Origin: Epiperipatus broadwayi
Lineage: Eukaryota; Onychophora; Udeonychophora; Euonychophora; Peripatidae
DNA: 64,000 nucleotides
Assembly (NCBI GenBank): GCA_028023455.1
Contig: JAQFVV010012536.1
Location: 1-64,000, forward strand
Direction of reading: 5' to 3'
Shown: one piece after another, positions 48,319 through 60,811 of the stretch
How the letters are laid out: every line of letters starts with the position of its first letter
Position numbering within the stretch: the stretch's first letter is position 1
Position numbers and translations under genes: made by a program
Notes under the pieces: model-generated
Told to the model about the DNA's origin: nothing
Database searches by the model: none
The model's input: only the letters and a program-made list of their open reading frames with translations

Positions 48319-48430
48319 AAGCATCATTAGCCGAGAGGTCAGCGCAGCTGTCTTGCAAACAAGCAGTTGGTTGCAGACGGTTGTTGGGGGTTTGCCTCCT
48401 GGCAGATGCTATGACATATGAAAAAAAAAA
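48319..48430 (+). mobile_element. SINE S1, full-length
   Basis: TTAGCCGAGAGGTCAGC (box A), TTGCAAACAAGCAGTTGG, GGGTTTGCCTCCTGG (mutated box B), then CAGATGCTATGACATATG-A(n). The nearest relative in the window is 9160-9273. CTTTCGTTT/CTTTTGTTT at the flanks may be a decayed target duplication. Confidence 0.82.
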
Positions 48431-51400
48431 GCTTTTGTTTACCAACACTGATGAACATTCAAAGTAAAACTAATATACCAACCAAATAAAAATATGCACT
48501 AATAATTATTAAACTAATAGTCAATCATATATGAATAAAAAGATAATTTTCTTTTTACTCATTGTTTATCTTTGCTTTTTTTCCTGGAGTAATAATAGCT
48601 ACACTCATTTATGGTAGCTGACAACAATAATACATCAAGATTAATATTAACATTCTAAAAATTATGTATTGTGTGAGAAAAGCATGTAAACAATTAGTAT
48701 GGTAAAAATAATAATCACTTTTCTTTGATATTAAAAAGGTGAAGCAAATAAGAATGGAATGAGTTGAGCAAACTGAAAGGATGGAAAAATTCCTGGAGAA
48801 TTATTTTGAAATATTAATTTTTTTCTACAGTACAGGCTTTTTTTATACCTGCATTTATTGTAACAGTCAGATTTGTACATTCATGTAACAAAATCCAGAG
48901 TTTTGGCAAATTACACCTAAGTTGATCATCTAGATAAGGGGTTAAAAACATCGAATCGGATTCCACCTTAGCTCCTTCACCAACACTCTATGACTTACTT
49001 ACTACCCTATGAATGATATATGTGAGGCTACACTCAGAGTTTCTTAATTTGTGTGCCAGCAGTAGCAAAGAGTGGAGCAAGAGACTCGGGGAATATTAAC
49101 TAAATTATGAATATTTTAACCAAACACACACTTCTATGGCTGGCTAGATAATGCATATATCAATAATTAATGCTAGTATTAATAAATTTAACTAAGATTT
49201 GGGATGGATTATGAATGATACATAACACATTAATTATAATTTAATATATTTTAATTATTAAATATAGAATAAATAAACATGAGTGCATTGAATGACACAC
49301 ACAGGTGTAACAATAATGAGCAAGTTTAAGAACAGAATCGCATCTGATGCACCGTAGTTTAAAAGAATTTATTACAACTTTAATAATCTACGGTCTATTT
49401 ATGCCTTAATTTTACTATGCCCTCCCTATTAGGTTTGCGATGGTTAAGTCGGTGCAAGAATGGTGATTTATCACTATAACATTTAATAAAAGATCATTTA
49501 ATAATACTTAATGAGCTGCAATAGGCTCTCTATGCAGATTATATATGTACAAAACCAGACTACATATTCAGATCAATGCTGAAATCTTGTTACCTTATGG
49601 AGGGATGAACTGGAGCTTTGTAGTATGACTTCAGATGCTATGGCATTATATATATTACTAGAGATATGTGCATCTCGAATGTGTAGTTACTCAGGGGATT
49701 CAGTACCAAGTACTTGGTTCCCATGGACCGTATGACTTGCTGTGAATAAATTGAACATGTAGTTCAGTGATCGGAGCAGCTTATAAAACAATCTGGACTC
49801 TCATGTGTGAGTTCTAAAGAAGAGCTATCTGAACTAAGTAGATGGGGTGGCCATTAAAACCAGAACCCCATTCATATAAAAACATCGAGCAAGATGAAAT
49901 GCATGTATGTGCTTCCTAAAGACACACTCACCATGCTAAATATAATATCTATTAATAACTCTATACACAAAATTCTATAGTTTCATTTCGCAAAACTACC
50001 GTATGCCAGTTTCATAATTAGCATTGTTAAAACATGCTAAAGGGATACTTAAAGTAATCTAATTTATTAGCAAATCTGCATAGTTTATAATATAACTCAA
50101 AAGTGGGCTAAAGCATATCTGGGACTTAAGCAATATATATAATATGCTTTATAACTCATTCTTGCATTTATCAACTAATTACGTTATTAACTTGCAAACC
50201 TAATTCTAACAACAATAATAGTAATAATAACCATAATCTAAACGTAATAGCTTAGCAAATATATTTAGGTTTTCAGAGTGAAGATTTATATGTGTGCACT
50301 AAAGAGCAACATTACTTAATTATGAGAGAGCCTCTAATTATCTCTCCCCTCAAACTTTATTTATAGAATCAATCTCCGTTCTGAATTGGGCATAGCATAA
50401 ATTATAAAATAAACATATATAAAACAAATAAGAAAGGCATGACCACAGATCAGCAATTAACAGAATAATAACTGAATAAGGTATTATTAATAAGCATTTA
50501 GAGTTTTAGGATTTACTTTATAAGTAGGCAAATTTACCGATATCTTTTTGAAAAGTTTAAATTATATTTTACATATTTAAATTGGCTTTTAATTTATTAA
50601 AAAATTTTACAGTTTAAAGGTTTATGCACATTTATAGATTAATAGCTAGCTTAACTTTTAGATAAATTTTTAGAATTAATTTCAAAGAGCTCTGTGGAAA
50701 AAATTGTTACCGCATATTCTTTGCTAAGGCTTCTCTGAGCTGAATCACCATCATTCTTGGCTGGACTTATCCCTTCCTGAAATCTTCTTGGCAGTCTACT
50801 GATTTCCCCATTCTTCTATTTTCACAGACCGATCTCTCAAAATGAGAGCCACAAATGGTATGGCCTTAACCATCAAACTCCATTTTCCCAATCAGTCAAA
50901 ATGACTTGCAGCTAGCACTACATCAATATTATAAGAGTGAACCCCCTGCTAAAAATTTAAGGTCATTTATATAAGAAAAATTGGTAACTCGAGTGCCCTG
51001 TTTGCAACATTCGACAAAATTTTCATCAGTAATTTAAAATGCATGGTCATTTCTTGGCTAAAACAATAATGATTAAACAGGTCACTCTTTGTTCTTAGTT
51101 TTATTTTTAAAATCCATTTAAAAATTTGATTTCAAGTTTTATTAATTGCTTGCAGTTGGTTTTCTAAGAATTGACAACTTTTATAAAAACAGATAACTTT
51201 TTTTAAAAAAGATTCTATTATATGTGTGTGTGGGACTATCGCAGAAATTGAAATTTATATACCAATGCATTTAAATAAAGAGTTGTTAACTAAGAAATAA
51301 TGCAAATTTATATTAATTTAAAAGAAATGTAATGCTTTTTAAATCTATTGCATTATGGCTGCTTTGGCATATATGTAGGCAATCACACATATAACAATGT

Positions 51401-51639
51401 TCACAAAACTTAATTTAAATTATATCATGTTATTAATTTTAAATTTATAACAGTGTATACATTATACACATACGGACATTAATATGGCTGTTGGATGTGT
51501 GCACCTATACAAATACATGCACATACCTGTAAATATATGCTATTACATATAAATAAATTATTAGAAGCTTATATATGTGGACTGGAACGGGTTTGAACTG
51601 GGGAAAAGATACTACTATGGCACATACTAGGTGAAATGG
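48431..51639. other. Unassigned, partly less AT-biased DNA
   Basis: 49020-50380 and 50690-50960 are less AT-skewed than surroundings and lack simple repeats, but no frame exceeds about 60 codons and no terminal repeats or splice-bounded exons are seen. May hold an old unrecognised transposon. Confidence 0.45.
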
Positions 51640-51885
51640 GATGATGGCTAAATAATATCATTTCAATATATATGTAATAATTAGGGTGGTTTGAACTCAG
51701 ACTTTCACATGACCCTCAGCCATCCATGCTATTTCATACCATTGATACACTTGATCACACACATGTCAAAAAGATAAATAATCACCAATATATGTATTTC
51801 ATGCTAAACCAGCACTCGTCAGTTGGTCCAGATTATCATCTCCACACATATATACAATCAAAGCTCCGCTTATATTAAAAATAAT
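51640..51885. mobile_element. Family C one-armed copy
   Basis: GGTTTGAACTCAGACTTTC, GATAAATAATCACCAATATA, ATTTCATGCTAAACCAGC, TTGGTCCAGATTATCATCTC and GCTCCGCTTATATTAAAA match the family. Opposite arm absent. Confidence 0.65.
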
Positions 51886-52570
51886 TATTGTCAGTTTTAT
51901 CTGAAAGAAAAAGATTTAGTTAATATCAATAAAAATTAAAGTTATGGATTGGAAGAATGGTCAGTAGACTCTAATTCTTTTAACAAAAGTCTGATACAAC
52001 AACTGTGAGGATTTTAGAAAAGTAGGTTTAATTTCACAATGTTACGGTTAAGCAGCAGTTTAGATTTTAAAAGAAGAGCGAAAATAATCTGTGATTGATG
52101 GTAACTATCATTGATTAAGATATAAAAATAAAAAGAAAGTTTAATATTTGTTTATGGATTCTAAGATTGTTTTGTATGGAAGGATTGAGTTATTTTGTTG
52201 AAATTCTTTAAAAAGAGGGATACAGATTAGAAAAAGTATAAGAATAAATGCATAAAACAAAAACAATTTGCAAAGATAAATAGATTTTTCATAGAAAATA
52301 TAAAGAGGGATGTTATCAAGCTTTTGTTTTGCTTAATTATTTTGTAATAGTAAAGTTTTGAAAAGAATCAAGTTAGTATTGAAAAAGAACGGTACTTGTA
52401 GAAGAGCAGATGAATTTAGGAAAATGCTAATTAAGATTGATGAAATTAATAAAAAGTTTGGAAAATGAACCTAAAACTTAAATAAAGATTGTAGATGAAA
52501 ATAATAAAGTCAAAAGGCAGGTTAAAATATTTTAAAAATTAATTGACTGAAAATGGAAGTGGTAACTATT
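51886..52570. other. Unassigned AT-rich DNA
   Basis: Purine-rich on the + strand with AAAG words; no coding frame recognised. Confidence 0.45.
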
Positions 52571-52582
52571 AGAATTTCAATA

Positions 52583-52916
52583 CCACCAAACGTCACATGA
52601 TCTCCCTCCTTTATGCTTACACAAGTTGTTTACACAGAGGCAAAACTATACAGTAGTTCCACTCAGTGCAAGCCAGAGTAATTAATGAATGCAGGAAGGT
52701 TTGTGCTTACAATTCTTATCTAATGCCTAAGATCTAGGTGCAGTGCTCTCAGATTCAAGGCTCCTCACTGATGAAAGCTACAATCTAGAAACTAATGTGG
52801 GGATATTGGATGAGTAGGCACTAGATGGGAATTTTATGCACCACCCTTACTGCATCCATTGATTACTCTGGCTTGCATTGAGTGGTGCTAATGTATGGAG
52901 AGTTTTGCATCTGTGT
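52583..52916. mobile_element. Fold-back family B copy with 12-bp target duplication
   Basis: The left arm has GAGGCAAAACTATACAG, CCACTCAGTGCAAGCCAG and AGTAATTAATG. The right arm is the reverse complement (CATTGATTACTCTGGC, TTGCATTGAGTGG, ATGGAGAGTTTTGC). The interior has CTAGGTGCAGTGCTCTCAG and GGGGATATTGGATGAGTAGG. AGAATTTCAATA occurs at 52571-52582 and again at 52917-52928, setting the ends. The outer part of the left arm (CGTCACATGATC) has no partner on the right, so the element is asymmetric. Confidence 0.8.
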
Positions 52917-52928
52917 AGAATTTCAATA

Positions 52929-54224
52929 GTTAAACAAATTCTAATAAGAGTAGGGATAGACAATGAAGGTTATAATTATGGAAAATGCTTACAGATATTT
53001 TTATTCTGAATAAAGTATTATGTGAAAGTACAATCTTGGACAATTAATCTTTCTGTGGCTTGTTTCAAGTATACTCACACGTTTTTAACTTGCTATAATT
53101 CCGGCAGTTTTTACATCATTGTAGCGTATTTAGGCTTATTTTAAAGCTTAAAAAGCACCGTAAGATGCTGCCCTCTCTTGAATTATTTTACAAGTAAAAA
53201 ATCAATAATATAGGCATTCAAAGCTACAACAAAGACAGAATCCCAATCTTTCTAGATCCTGATTGATTGGTTGGCATTTTGAGAATGGGAAAATGTCTGT
53301 CAATAATTTTCACCACTCCAACTTCTGTTTTGACTTTGAAAATGAAAAGTAATGTCTTAGAATGTTTTTTTTTATTATTTTTCTTACATATTATGAATTA
53401 TTTTCATAAAATATGCTGAAATATAGTTATTTTAGAAAAATAGTGAGATTTTAGTAAAAAATTGTATATTTTTGCATAAACATAAATTGAAAACGAAGTT
53501 AATGCTAACAATTTTTATACCTGTCAATAATTTTCATCACCCCCAAGCTCTTAATTTCATTTTCAAACAGAAATGAATAATTTAGAGTATTTTTCTGGCA
53601 TTTATTTACATATTCTAATGTATTTTGGTAAAATATGCTGAAAATATAAATTATTTTAGGAAAATAGTAAGATTTTAATAAAAAATATTTACTTTTACAC
53701 AAACATAAATTATGAAAGAAAATCATTGATGTAAGCAACATTTTTTAATAGATTACGAATGTTCTTTTGAAATTATACATTATAAAATATTTTCATAATT
53801 ATAAACAGAAATTTATTTTTGAAAAAACTTTCGTTCTATTTCATATTCTGACAAATTATTAATTTGCTTTTTACAAATGAAACTAAAACAGATAATATTA
53901 AAAGATGAATATATTTTTACTGCTGATTTTGTAATTGACCAATCAAAAGTTTAGACTTTTAATTCATTCAGCCAAATAGAAATTTCGGGCATCAGAAGAG
54001 TTAAAGGATGAAGATATGAAAATATTGAAAACCTTTGTATTGCTAATTCTGAGAAAAATGGAAAAGGTAAGTTGAAAGGATAGAATTTTTCATATTGAAA
54101 GTTAGAAAGGGTCAATGAACAAATGTTTACTGAAAAAATTATAATTAAAATATGGGTGTGCACATTCATATAAAAGGAGAAATTCAGAAGGTATATTAAT
54201 AATTTTTATTAGTCATTCATTAGA
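52929..54224. other. Unassigned AT-rich DNA
   Basis: Two related segments around CTGTCAATAATTTTCA-CAC and TATGCTGAAA-TATA (53295-53470 and 53520-53720) look like an old direct duplication of about 225 bp spacing. No gene supported. Confidence 0.45.
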
Positions 54225-54485
54225 CTAGATATTATCTAACCATTCACTATACTACTCACATACAAGGAGTAAGGACTGGTTTCTATCCACTATTAATACC
54301 TTGTAGAGAGATGTATGACCAAGTGATGAGTTGCTGATTCAGCAAGAAATGTGCACCTTGGGGATCATAGATTTTCTTCACATGATCTTGGTCATATGCT
54401 TATGAATACATTCCTCTACAATGTGTTAAAAGTGGATAAAAACCAATCCCTACCTTGTAGGGGAGAGGTGTAGTGAAAATTACAG
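54225..54485. mobile_element. Family C-like fold-back
   Basis: The left arm (CTATACTACTCACATACAAG, GGACTGGTTTCTATCCACT, ACCTTGTAGAGAG) pairs imperfectly with the right (CTCTACAATGTG, AGTGGATAAAAACCAATCCC, CTTGTAGGGGAGAGGTGTAG). The interior AGTGATGAGTTGCTGATTCAG...GAAATGTGCACCTTGGGGAT is a diverged family C core. Confidence 0.65.
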
Positions 54486-54559
54486 TACAAAAATACTAAA
54501 CTCTGAAGGTTATGTTGGAAGAATGTGTGTAAAATAAAAGAGGGTTGGGTGAAAAAAAA

Positions 54560-55100
54560 TTAAAATTGTTGATAAAACACTATAGGCACTATTAACACTG
54601 CAGACTGTTTACAATATCACATGCACTCACACAAATTGTAGAGCCTCATATTATGGGGAAACTAAAGCAGCACTGGAAACCAGATTACTACAACACAGAT
54701 GTTCATACACCAAGGCACAGTCAGATCCATCATGCTATTCCATTTTTGCACTACATCATAAACTGGTAGGACACCAGTGTGAACCACAAGAGATCAACCT
54801 GGTCTGCAAAGAAAGACATGATGTGAAAAGAAAAATGAAAGTGGCCTGCTTCATCGCTATGGATTGCAACGCTATCAATCGTAAAGACACATGCTTCTCG
54901 ATATCGAAGAAATGGAGCAATTAACCTTTGACCTTGTATAATTTGCATATAATTACAGAGAGTTACTTCACTCAGGGCTATGAATATGAGAAGATGCCTC
55001 TCAAAAGTGCTCAGCAGAGAAATTTAATAATAAAAAGTAAATGGTAGCTTTGCAGTTTAGGTGTTAATAGTGCCTATAGTGTTTTACTAATATAATTTTT
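54560..55100 (+). mobile_element. Inverted-repeat element enclosing a PLE endonuclease
   Basis: Left arm TAAAACACTATAGGCACTAT...AACACTGCA (54573-54603) and right arm TGCAGTTTAGGTGTTAATAG...CTATAGTGTTTTA (55051-55086) are reverse complements, extending weakly outward to 54560 and 55100. Between them lies an intact PLE GIY-YIG frame on the + strand. Same architecture as 28460-28750, but with unrelated arms. Confidence 0.75.
54586..54924 (+). pseudogene. Penelope-like GIY-YIG endonuclease, open C-terminal frame
   Basis: A frame of 112 codons, open from after TAG 54583 to TAA 54922, with no internal stop and no ATG at the start. It reads TVYNITCTHTNCRASYYGET (GIY-YIG core with Cys residues typical of PLE nucleases), then a TRLLQH segment with the Arg and His positions, a LHHKLVGHQCEP block, EINLVCKERHDVKRKMKVAC and AINRKDTCFSISKKWSN. 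This is a full GIY-YIG domain with its C-terminal tail; the reverse-transcriptase half is absent. The left inverted-repeat arm ends just at the domain start. The minus-strand frame 54948-54751 is a shadow. Its open state is notable in a fragment: either recent insertion or chance. Confidence 0.78.
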
Positions 55101-56064
55101 TGGCACGCAAAGTTTTTAAAGCAAGTTCATATTAAAATTGTTGATGTAAAAGTGAAAAAAAATTATGACTGAAAATTAGATAAATGACAAATAGATTTAA
55201 GAAGGTTGGAATATTGATATGCAAGATTACCCCGTAATATAGTGATAATGATAAAATGTGTGATTATACACAAATATACTTACATATTGTATAATAATGG
55301 TTCTGACTTTATTTAAATAAAATTAGACTAATTTTACAAGCTAAGAAAGAAAGAAAGAATGGACTTTATTCCTATTATGTAAAGTGAAATAAAAGCATCA
55401 TGGTAGGATAGTGCGTTAATTGGTGATCTTCATTGCTCTTAGCACCAAAACTAACCTTCAAAAAAATTAAAATTATACAATTAATATGTTTTGAAAGGAG
55501 GTTGGACAGAGAATCCTTCCTAATTCATTTATCATCATAAAGCCTAAATAATTAAATATTTTATCTAAATTTTATACTTTGCTAATAAAAAAAAGTTCTA
55601 TTTAATTAAATAATTTAATAAGAATTTTTAATTAAGAATTTATGTCTTATCATATAGTTCTGTTTAGAAAGACAAAAGAGGAATTACTAATAAAAATCAA
55701 TATAATTAGAAAAAAGGTAAATAATTTTTTTTTTTTGTATTTTATTTAGTTTTTTTTTTTTTTTGTAAAGATAAAATGTTATTTTGGGTATTAAAAAAGT
55801 GCGATTAGTTAAAATTAATTAGTTGATGACAATAAAGTTAGCCAAATTGTTGAGTTTGATATTGGTTTGTGTTGGTACATACCAATGAGTGAGTTCTTTT
55901 CCTTGTTAAATAGAACTGTAGTATTGATACAGAGAAGGTGAACTTGAAATGAACTGACTTGTGGTTCATCTCAATAAGCTAAGAAACTTTGTTGATGACA
56001 TTCTAGAGAGTAAAGTTGATCAGAACAGCATTTCTGAGTTAGTAAGAAGCTGCTAATTTATGAA
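55101..56064. other. Unassigned AT-rich DNA
   Basis: No confident gene. A short + frame near 55960-56055 (HLNKLRNFVDDILESKVD...) looks coding-like but has no context. Confidence 0.4.
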
Positions 56065-56364
56065 TCATTGATTAACTAGCATGGAAAAGCAGTCTATAGC
56101 TGAAAGTCTTACTATATCAGGATAAAACCTTTTATTAATACACAGGTCAATTAAACCTGGAACTATGTTGACTCCTGTCAATCCCAATGTTATAGATGTA
56201 TTATTTCTGCCCATAGCTTCAGCTGATAAAATAAGGACAAGCAGTGCTTGTTGTCTTTCACCCAGTTTTGATAACCTATTCATGATGAACACATAATCTA
56301 TCCATGACATCATTCCCTCGTTATTAATGAAGAAGAATGCAAGAAAGTACAACAGATGAAACAT
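56065..56364 (-). CDS. Possible host exon or relic, unknown protein
   Basis: This is the only long frame (99 codons) in the window that is not repeat-associated and has balanced amino-acid composition. From about residue 17 it reads GMMSWIDYVFIMNRL, LGERQQALLVLILSAEAMGR, TLGLTGVNIVPGLIDLCI, YPDIVRLSAIDCFSMLVNQ, suggestive of alpha-helical (armadillo/HEAT-like) hydrophobic spacing. A pyrimidine-rich stretch (TTGTACTTTCTTGCATTCTT on the minus strand) ends in AG just upstream of GGAATG, so residues from about 16 could be an exon with a 3' splice site; the frame then ends at a TGA. No family recognised. It could be a terminal exon, an alternative exon or a decayed gene. Confidence 0.35.
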   Translation of the reverse strand: MFHLLYFLAFFFINNEGMMSWIDYVFIMNRLSKLGERQQALLVLILSAEAMGRNNTSITLGLTGVNIVPGLIDLCINKRFYPDIVRLSAIDCFSMLVNQ

Positions 56365-56697
56365 TGAACATTACTAATAGTGACTGTTCTGCATATCAGT
56401 TATCTAAAAAAAGGCTTGAACATATTTATAGTCAACTAAAATCAAAATTTTGAGAGTCTGAATAAGATCCATTTTATTTATAGAGAAAAGTCTTTAAACA
56501 GAAATTAAAATTGCTTGTAAATTTTTTCTGCTTAATATTTAAAAGCTAGTTTTAAATATATTTTAAATTTTTCCACCTCATATTTAAAACTAATATCAAA
56601 TATATATATTTTTCTGTTTTAGATTTCTTTATGATAACATATATATCCATATGTATTTAGTGATTTATTGTTTTTTTTTAAATTTTGCCAATTCTTT

Positions 56698-56836
56698 TTC
56701 TTCCACGTCTTCTTCTTTCTCATCTTCCTTTTCTTCTTCCTCTTCTTCTTCTTCTCCATCTTTCTCTTCTTCTTTCTCATATTCCTCTTCTTCTTCTTCC
56801 TCATATTCCTATTCTTCTTCTTCTTATTATTATTAT
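56698..56836. repeat. (TTC)n-rich microsatellite
   Basis: TTCTTC/TCC-type polypyrimidine tract ending in (TTA)n. Poly-Ser and poly-Lys frames across it are artefacts. Confidence 0.95.
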
Positions 56837-56929
56837 TAATTTAAACTTAATAATTGTATTGCCGCAGGATTTATATTTTATGCAAGCATATCAAAGCTTG
56901 TGGATTAAATTTAGTCCAATTAAATGAAT

Positions 56930-58139
56930 TTTCTTGGATAAGAGTACATCACCTTCTGAATATGTATATTTATGTATGTAACTTATACAGAAATATATCT
57001 TAAATGTAATACTGTTAATGTTGTCAATAAATTATTTTATTTTGTTCATATTAGTTATATGTCTATTTATTAGTTTTCTCTTTCTCATTCTAAACTTAGT
57101 TATGAAGACGTTGTTATACACTTGCAATGCATCACCATGTTTTCTGAGCTACTAATGGGTGAACAGAGTAGCTAGTATCTAAGAATGTAGGAAGGAGTTT
57201 GAACCTAACCTATAGATGTTTCTTGTTTTACAGATGGCACCATAATTTGCAGTATGGTAGATATATTTTAAATAAATAAATAAAACCTATAATGAATCAC
57301 ATTTTAGCTTCACCTTTAACTGTGTGAGCATCTATAGATATATGATTATTTGCTTAAGAGAAATTTACATATCTACTATTATTAAATGATAAGAGATCAA
57401 CCTTCTAAATACTTGGACATGTTTTATGGCAATGATGGTCAGGAAAAATGGTTAAATATCCAATCTGACTATTATTAGTTGAAACATTCAGTTCAAAGTT
57501 TAGTTTATGTGGTGGTTATTCCTAACACCCCTTAAACTCTGGATTTAAATCCTTGTACATTCTAATGGAGAATTGTATAGATCTAAAAAGGGAGATGAAA
57601 AATGTAAGCCTGTTTTAGCCTATATATATAAAATTATAAGTGATTTTCATAGGCAGAGTAAATAAAAACATTAATATATATATATATTGAAGCACTCAAA
57701 TCTGTTGCACACATTTGGCTTCACTTTCTGGTGATGTTTGAAACCTCCAAACATGGGTTCAAACCCAATCATTTAATCATAAACGACTAGGGATGAAGGT
57801 ATACCGATGCACGTGATTGTTTATGTCTTTGTAAACTTTATACTCATCTAAAATTAATATACATATAAATTATATATTTCTATTACAGTAAACAATCATG
57901 CGTATGTGTGTGTAACAGATAAAACTTAATAATTAAGAGCGTTGTATTATGTATACTTTTATTCATATCTATTTTAATAGGGAGAAAGTTCGAGAGTGTA
58001 ATGCAAATGTATTAAACAAAAGACTTACCGTATTCTAAAATTCAGAAAGAATCTGTTTTTATTCTAATACAGGTTTATTTAAATTTCACGTTACTTAACA
58101 TTTATTCCGCAGGTCTATTTTCAGCCTAAAATAGATTAA
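56930..58139. other. Unassigned AT-rich DNA
   Basis: 57700-57790 (GGGTTCAAACCC) could hold a weak tRNA-like relic. No gene supported. Confidence 0.45.
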
Positions 58140-58566
58140 GACCAGCTCTCTCGAACTTGATCTCGCTCATCCTTCAAAATTTGCTGTATCATTGTAACCA
58201 TTAACATACATCCGGGGATTACCCAAAGGCAGTCACAAATGAGTATAAATACCACCGCATTTCCTAACTAAAGGAGCCCTACATGTTATTTTCTAACGCT
58301 GTTGCTGGGGGAAGTTACGTCACTCAGAAACATAAAATGGTGAGTGAGTAGAATTTAGATTTGCTTCCCCAATCTTTACAAGATCTAACCAATGCCAAAG
58401 TACTCGTAAGCCATCGTTTCCAAACTACTGCCAAAGTGAACTGTATATTACATAAGGAACGGACTGAAACTCCAATTTTGTCAAAATACTGCTAAATTAA
58501 CTATATTTTGTAAAACATGGAACCAACATGTGTGCATACAGCCATGAAGTCATCTGAAAGAAAGGT
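58140..58566 (+). promoter_or_regulatory. Candidate promoter and first exon island
   Basis: A less AT-rich island. TATAAATA at 58244-58251 would place a start near 58275. A CRE-like TTACGTCAC lies at 58315-58323, downstream of that start. AAAATG|GTGAGT at 58337-58345 is a strong 5' splice-site match. Further on, AAAACATGG (ATG 58517) opens a 16-codon frame (MEPTCVHTAMKSSERK) that ends exactly at AAAG|GTAATT (58565), a plausible donor in phase 0. Together these could be a promoter with a short first coding exon on the + strand, but no following exon was found. Each motif may be chance. Confidence 0.3.
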
Positions 58567-60811
58567 AATTCCCTGCTGCAAAATGAACTCTAATGCTTTC
58601 ATCTTAATAATCCTCTTAATCATAAAAAGTAAACTTCAACCTTCGATAATGTTAATTCCAATCACCTAATGTATGTCTTTTTAAATATCTCTAGTTTTGT
58701 AATGCTTATAATTTCAAAGTGTAATTGCTTATTTTTCCATCGGTAATGCTAAACTGATTAATTGCTTAAACATGACCTCTTTTTGATTTCTTTTTGCTTT
58801 TATATTTAAATTGTATTTTACTTTTTAAACTCGAATGGTAGGTTTTCACTCTTATTGTATTTTTATTTTAAATGCGGCAATTTTTTTTATTTAATATTAT
58901 GCAAATCATACCAATTTTAATATGCTAATAACTCAATCTGGCGAATCAATCTTATTTTATTTTTGCTATTCCGCCATTAGGGAATATTTAACCGTAAACG
59001 TAAGTTTTCTTACTACACTATAAAATTTGCCTGATTGAGAAGTACACCTAAACTATGTTTTATTAATTAATATTATGCCATACAATAATATTTAAACTAA
59101 ATTATTTACTATTATTTCATGCTATTGATCAATATTATAGAAGTTCCGTATTAAATAAATTAAATTCAGATCCTCATTTTAAGTGATGATTCATTATATA
59201 AGTAGCCCGCCACCTAACGATAATTTAAGTAATTAATTTCTCGGGTGTGTTAATATGCGTTTAGCGAAGGGATTCTTAATTTTTATATTCTATTAGTAAT
59301 GTGTCAGATAAGTTCTTTAAGTAAATTGTATGCCCCCTTTTTGGGATTGCTTGTACGTAATTATTTCATTACGCTAGGCTTAATTACTATTTTAGGCCAG
59401 ATAAATCAGAGTTAAGACAAACCTGAAAGCCTTCGCAAGGTGTTTCGATGATAGTGTTCATAAATCAAAAGTTGCTTTATCATACTTTCTCTCGTTATTG
59501 GAATCCATAAAGCACATTTCTTGGCAGAGTGTGGAGGCCCCAATTCCCACAGATTGTGCTGGTTGTGTAAGCACTGCTATGGGTTAACATTTGACAAATC
59601 AGAACCATGGTATCTTGCCGACCACCTCCTCGGATGCTATCTGTCACAAGTGCAGATAAGCCTATATTCTTCGTCCTCAAGTTGATGAAGCTTCTCGTAC
59701 TCTCAAATGTTATCATCCAGTCAGCACACTATCGTTCATGCTTCCTCATATATTTTAGATGCCTGTAAGCCGTGATGATATGATTTTCCTAAGCTATCCC
59801 AAGTTCTCGTTATAATATAAATTTAATTTGCCTTATTATATATTATCGCTTATTAGCACTGTCCACCCTTCATCTAACGGCTGTTAAATACGTTAATAAT
59901 TAACTATTAATAAAAACTATAAAGGTCGAGTCATGTGACAATGTCAAAATACTTATGCTTTTCCTTATTCTTTTCATAAATCATAAGTGGTGAATCATCT
60001 CATAATGTCCCAAAATAATTAATCTATTGTCATTGTAATTCGAATGAAATCCAGGTGTAATCCAAGCTCGCTAGATCATTTATTATTTAAAATGTAATAG
60101 TTATAATAAAAGCCCAGTTACAATTATTGAATTTTGTTATATTCTATGTTTCTTGAAATCTTATAAATATTTATTCTAAAAGCCCATGTATGGCTATTGC
60201 AGTCTGTCATAGTTTTAATGATTTAAAAATGTCATAGCGTGAATAATAGAAACCCGTTAAACTGTATTAGCATATTAAGCCGCATCGGTTCAAATAATTA
60301 ATTTCTTACCATGTATGTTTAGTAATGCATATCCATCAACCCTTAAGATATGTTATTAAGGTTAATATGGAATGCCTAAGGGACCGTAAGTGAAACCTAG
60401 ATCGAGTATTTTTTGTATAGTAAAGGTTCTAACTTATTGTAAATCTCTATATCCACCTATTCACATATTAATCGATTCTTATTATTAATATCATGCTAAA
60501 TAAATTCATATTTAATAATCTATCTTTTGGAGATTTTATTGGTTTATGCGTGCACATCTGTTATTATGTTACATTATCATTTAGTTAAGCATTAGGTCTC
60601 TTGTGTCTCTGCTGACCCTCTGGGCCGGAGATAATTGAAAGGTAGGCTGCTATCATCAGAAATGTTGTTTGTAATGGGATAGACTTGGGAAGTGGGCAAT
60701 AGGGTGGAGTTCCGGAGTATCCCTGACCTGTGTATCTCATATATGATTGAACTCTAGGTACTTTTGCTTAAATGCTAATTCTTATTAGATGAACATACAA
60801 TTCTGACTGGT

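Noticed and set aside
48431-51639. Second LTR element in the less AT-rich region
   Set aside because: No direct terminal repeats, primer site or pol motif could be found by eye.
54751-54948. 65-codon minus-strand frame
   Set aside because: Shadow of the + strand GIY-YIG frame, which has the recognisable catalytic motif.
56619-56927. Poly-Ser, poly-Leu and poly-Lys frames
   Set aside because: Translation of a TTC/TCC microsatellite on both strands.
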